NCBI GenBank assembly: GCA_044868105.1
Contig: JBIOWC010000550.1
Span: forward strand, 1 to 6,114
DNA from: JBFMDH01 sp044868105
Lineage (GTDB): Bacteria > Acidobacteriota > Blastocatellia > UBA7656
DNA: 6,114 nucleotides
Reading direction: 5' to 3'
Numbering within the stretch: the first letter of the stretch is position 1; every line of letters begins with the position of its first letter. Below, in pieces: positions 4,030-6,114 of this stretch. The position numbers and the translations under genes were made by a program. The notes beneath the pieces are model-generated. The model had not been told where the DNA came from, searched no databases, and saw only the letters and a list, made by a program, of their open reading frames with translations.

Positions 4030-5058
4030 ATGTCATCCAAACAACGGTTACTTATCGCGCTGACAGCCATTATCGGTTTGCTTGCCATAGGAACAATTGG
4101 CTATAAGCTGCTGCTCGGTATGGATTGGTTCGACTGTTTCTATTTTGCGCTCATCACCTTAACCAGTATTGGATATGGCGAACCTCCCGAGATGACCGAA
4201 CCGGCGCGTCTATTTAATTCTGTCCTGATTATCTTGGGAGTTAGCACCATCGGTTATGCGCTCACTATCGTTGCGCAGTCCATTGTTCAATTCGAGTTAA
4301 TTTCAACTTTTGGCAAAAGAAAAATGTTTAAGGACATCAACAGTCTAAAAGGTCATTTCATTGTTTGCGGAGCCGGGCGCATTGGCGCGGGAATTATTCG
4401 CGAAATAGCCCGCAGCGGACAGGATTTTGTGGTCATTGAGCAGAACGAACCGCTGGCCGATAAATTGCTGGCGCAAGGTTATCTGGTCTTAATGGGCGAT
4501 TCAACCAGTGAAGAGGTTTTACTTGCCGCCGGAATTCATCGCGCCCGCGGGTTGGTCTGCGCGGTCTCTTCTGACCCGGATAATCTATATATCACGTTGA
4601 CGGCTCGCGACCTCAATAAAGATTTGTACATCGTCGCCCGCGCTAATGAGGAAGCGGCACTTCCGCGTTTATTAAAAGCCGGAGCCAATAAAGTCGTGTC
4701 GCCTTCGATTACCGGTTCGCATCAAATGGCGCAGATGCTCTTGCGTCCGGCGGTTGCTGATTTTATTGAACTGGCAACCATGACGGAAGAACTCGAACTC
4801 GAAATCGAGCAGATTGAAATTCAACTCGGTTCCCCGTTCATCAAGCGCCAATTGAAAGATACCAGTATTCGTTCGGACACCAATGTGATTGTCATTGCTA
4901 TCAAACGCAAAGGCGGGCAAATGCTATTCAATCCCGTAGCCGATACGCTAATAGAAGAGGGCGATGCGTTAATTGCAATGGGAGGGCATTCGAATCTGGT
5001 AGCCCTCGAACAAATGGCTAATCCGAAAACCCGCAGCAGTCTCAACCAGCGCCCTTGA
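4030..5058 (+). CDS. Potassium channel, two-TM pore plus RCK (TrkA-N/TrkA-C) domain
   Basis: This is a 342-residue MthK-like K+ channel subunit of the inner membrane, expected to act as a tetramer. TM1 spans about 7-29. The pore helix (about 35-43) leads to the selectivity filter S-I-G-Y-G-E (46-51), preceded by TLT. TM2 spans about 63-86. The RCK N domain (about 107-225) is a Rossmann fold: HFIVCG strand, G-x-G-x-x-G as Gly114, 116 and 119, an acidic residue ending strand 2 (Glu136), then MGDSTSEEVLLAAGI and ANKVVSPS. The RCK C/TrkA-C domain (about 250-327) ends in EGDALIAMGG. Such modules gate the pore on binding a nucleotide or a divalent ion; the ligand here is unknown. The filter has Glu where MthK has Asp. 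Met99 aligns with the internal start of MthK (see findings). No good Shine-Dalgarno sequence precedes the ATG at 4030, but TM1 needs this start. The stop is 12 bases before the next gene. Confidence 0.93.
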   Translation: MSSKQRLLIALTAIIGLLAIGTIGYKLLLGMDWFDCFYFALITLTSIGYGEPPEMTEPARLFNSVLIILGVSTIGYALTIVAQSIVQFELISTFGKRKMFKDINSLKGHFIVCGAGRIGAGIIREIARSGQDFVVIEQNEPLADKLLAQGYLVLMGDSTSEEVLLAAGIHRARGLVCAVSSDPDNLYITLTARDLNKDLYIVARANEEAALPRLLKAGANKVVSPSITGSHQMAQMLLRPAVADFIELATMTEELELEIEQIEIQLGSPFIKRQLKDTSIRSDTNVIVIAIKRKGGQMLFNPVADTLIEEGDALIAMGGHSNLVALEQMANPKTRSSLNQRP

Positions 5059-5070
5059 AATGACAGCAAA

Positions 5071-6114
5071 ATGAAATTTGACGTGAGTATCGTAATTCCC
5101 ACCTGGAATGGTCTTTCATTACTCCAACGATTTTTACCTTCGGTCATCGAAGCGGCGAAGGCCTACAGGGAAACGGCCTCCGCAAATACCGAAGTGCTGA
5201 TTATTGATGACGGCAGCACAGATGAAACCCTGGCATGGCTTAACGAACAACAGACGAGACTGAGTCCACTTGAGTTGAGGTTTCTGAAAAACGAGCGCAA
5301 CCTGGGCTTCACCCTAACCTGCAACAGAGGCTTTCAGGCGGCGCGTTATCCGTTGATTTTTCTGCTTAACAATGACGTTGAACCGGAGGTCGAATCAATC
5401 TCGCCTTTGGTTGAAAACTTTGTTGATGAATCGGTTTTTGCCGTTCATTGTCGCACCGTTGAACTCGATAGCGGCAAGGTATGCGGTACCGGAAAGATAG
5501 GTGGTTTCAAACGCGGCTTCATTAGAGTTCATCAAAGCTATACGGTCGTCCAGCAACCAACCAGCGAAATTCAGCCGGGCAAACCATTTTCCAATTCTAA
5601 TCAAATCAGCGAGCGGGGATGGTATTCAATGTTTGCCGGTGGTGGTGCGGCAATGTTTGATCGCGAAAAATTTTTAAGTCTCGGTGGATTCGAGCACCTG
5701 CTCTCGCCCTTTTACTGGGAAGATGTTGAGCTCAGCTATCGGGCTTGGAAACGCGGGTTTTCGATTATGTATGAGCCGCGTTCTCAGGTTCGCCATCGCG
5801 TCTCCTCGACAATCGGCAAATTGAACAGAAGAAAAGTGCGACTCATCGAACAGCGCAATCGAATCATTTATCATTGGATTCATCTACATGATCGCCGAAT
5901 GTTGATCAGCCATCTGCTCTGGCTCGCGGCTTTGACCTTAACTGCGCCGCTGAGGTTTAAGCCGTTATTTATACTGGCTTGTTTGGAAGCGTTGAAGAAA
6001 TTACCGGAAATAAGGAAAAAACGAGAGCAGGAAAAAGCCACTGCCAGGCGCACCGACCGCCAGTTATTTAATATCTTTCAAGAATTGAAGGTTCGCACAG
6101 AGGTTAGGGTTTAC
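5071..6114 (+). CDS. Family 2 glycosyltransferase (3' end outside the window)
   Basis: The frame is open for 348 codons from the ATG at 5071 to the window edge without a stop, so the gene is partial at its 3' end. It encodes an inverting GT-A glycosyltransferase of family 2, similar to rhamnosyltransferase-like enzymes of surface polysaccharide synthesis. Motifs: VSIVIPTWNG (5-14), VLIIDDGSTDET (42-53) for the nucleotide-sugar site, ERNLGF (75-80), LLNNDVEP (98-105) in the place of the DxD metal site, FAGGGAAMFDREKFLSLGGF (188-207), and FYWEDVELSYRAWKRGF (214-230) with the catalytic ED pair at Glu217-Asp218. RHRVSSTIGK (241-250) follows. A C-terminal hydrophobic stretch (about 279-306, LLWLAALTLTAPL and PLFILACLEAL) may attach it to the membrane. 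Donor and acceptor cannot be told. It starts 12 bases after the channel stop, so the two are likely co-transcribed. No strong ribosome site is visible; translation may be coupled to the upstream stop. Confidence 0.92.
   Translation, partial: MKFDVSIVIPTWNGLSLLQRFLPSVIEAAKAYRETASANTEVLIIDDGSTDETLAWLNEQQTRLSPLELRFLKNERNLGFTLTCNRGFQAARYPLIFLLNNDVEPEVESISPLVENFVDESVFAVHCRTVELDSGKVCGTGKIGGFKRGFIRVHQSYTVVQQPTSEIQPGKPFSNSNQISERGWYSMFAGGGAAMFDREKFLSLGGFEHLLSPFYWEDVELSYRAWKRGFSIMYEPRSQVRHRVSSTIGKLNRRKVRLIEQRNRIIYHWIHLHDRRMLISHLLWLAALTLTAPLRFKPLFILACLEALKKLPEIRKKREQEKATARRTDRQLFNIFQELKVRTEVRVY

Noticed and set aside
4672..5883. Antisense open frames under the channel and glycosyltransferase genes
   Set aside because: They lie opposite strongly supported coding regions with conserved motifs and have no features of their own.

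Overview
The window looks like a chromosomal segment of a Gram-negative bacterium of moderate GC content. The exported two-PDZ protein, the secreted small proteins and the MthK-type potassium channel would fit Acidobacteriota or a similar soil or freshwater lineage, but this placement is inference; no phylogenetic marker gene is present. There is no sign of phage, integrase, transposase or CRISPR. Every convincing start except those of the channel and the glycosyltransferase has a clear Shine-Dalgarno sequence.

Left part (1-2039): four small genes of unknown or loosely known role. A promoter-like TTGCCA-N16-TATAAG precedes a secreted 160-residue protein with a GCGxSC motif and a CC pair (233-715). 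It is followed by a 110-residue soluble acidic protein (910-1242). A 68-residue zinc-ribbon protein is encoded on the minus strand (1333-1539). A small exported protein with 8 cysteines in its last 38 residues (1743-2039) is divergent from it.

Middle (2040-3491): a 369-base leader with a repeated CAACCGGTTTT element, a 12-bp stem-loop and a 10-bp palindrome precedes a 339-residue exported protein with two PDZ domains and no protease domain (2409-3428). That gene ends at a textbook intrinsic terminator (3458-3491).

The most unusual stretch is 3494-3895. It has no convincing gene, is richer in GC than the sequence after it, and is packed with inverted and direct repeats. It includes a stem-loop with 25 Watson-Crick pairs, interrupted by one mismatch and a 6-nt bulge, a 14-bp direct repeat, and three units carrying GTTTTCC, mostly in hairpin loops, that are complementary to GGAAAA in the direct repeats. 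It may be an unannotated structured RNA or a dispersed repeat element; the sequence alone cannot decide.

Right part (3896-6114): a promoter-like element leads into a two-TM potassium channel with a cytoplasmic RCK (TrkA-N/TrkA-C) module (4030-5058). Twelve bases later comes a family 2 glycosyltransferase that runs off the window end (5071-6114). The two are probably co-transcribed, though no functional link between them is evident.
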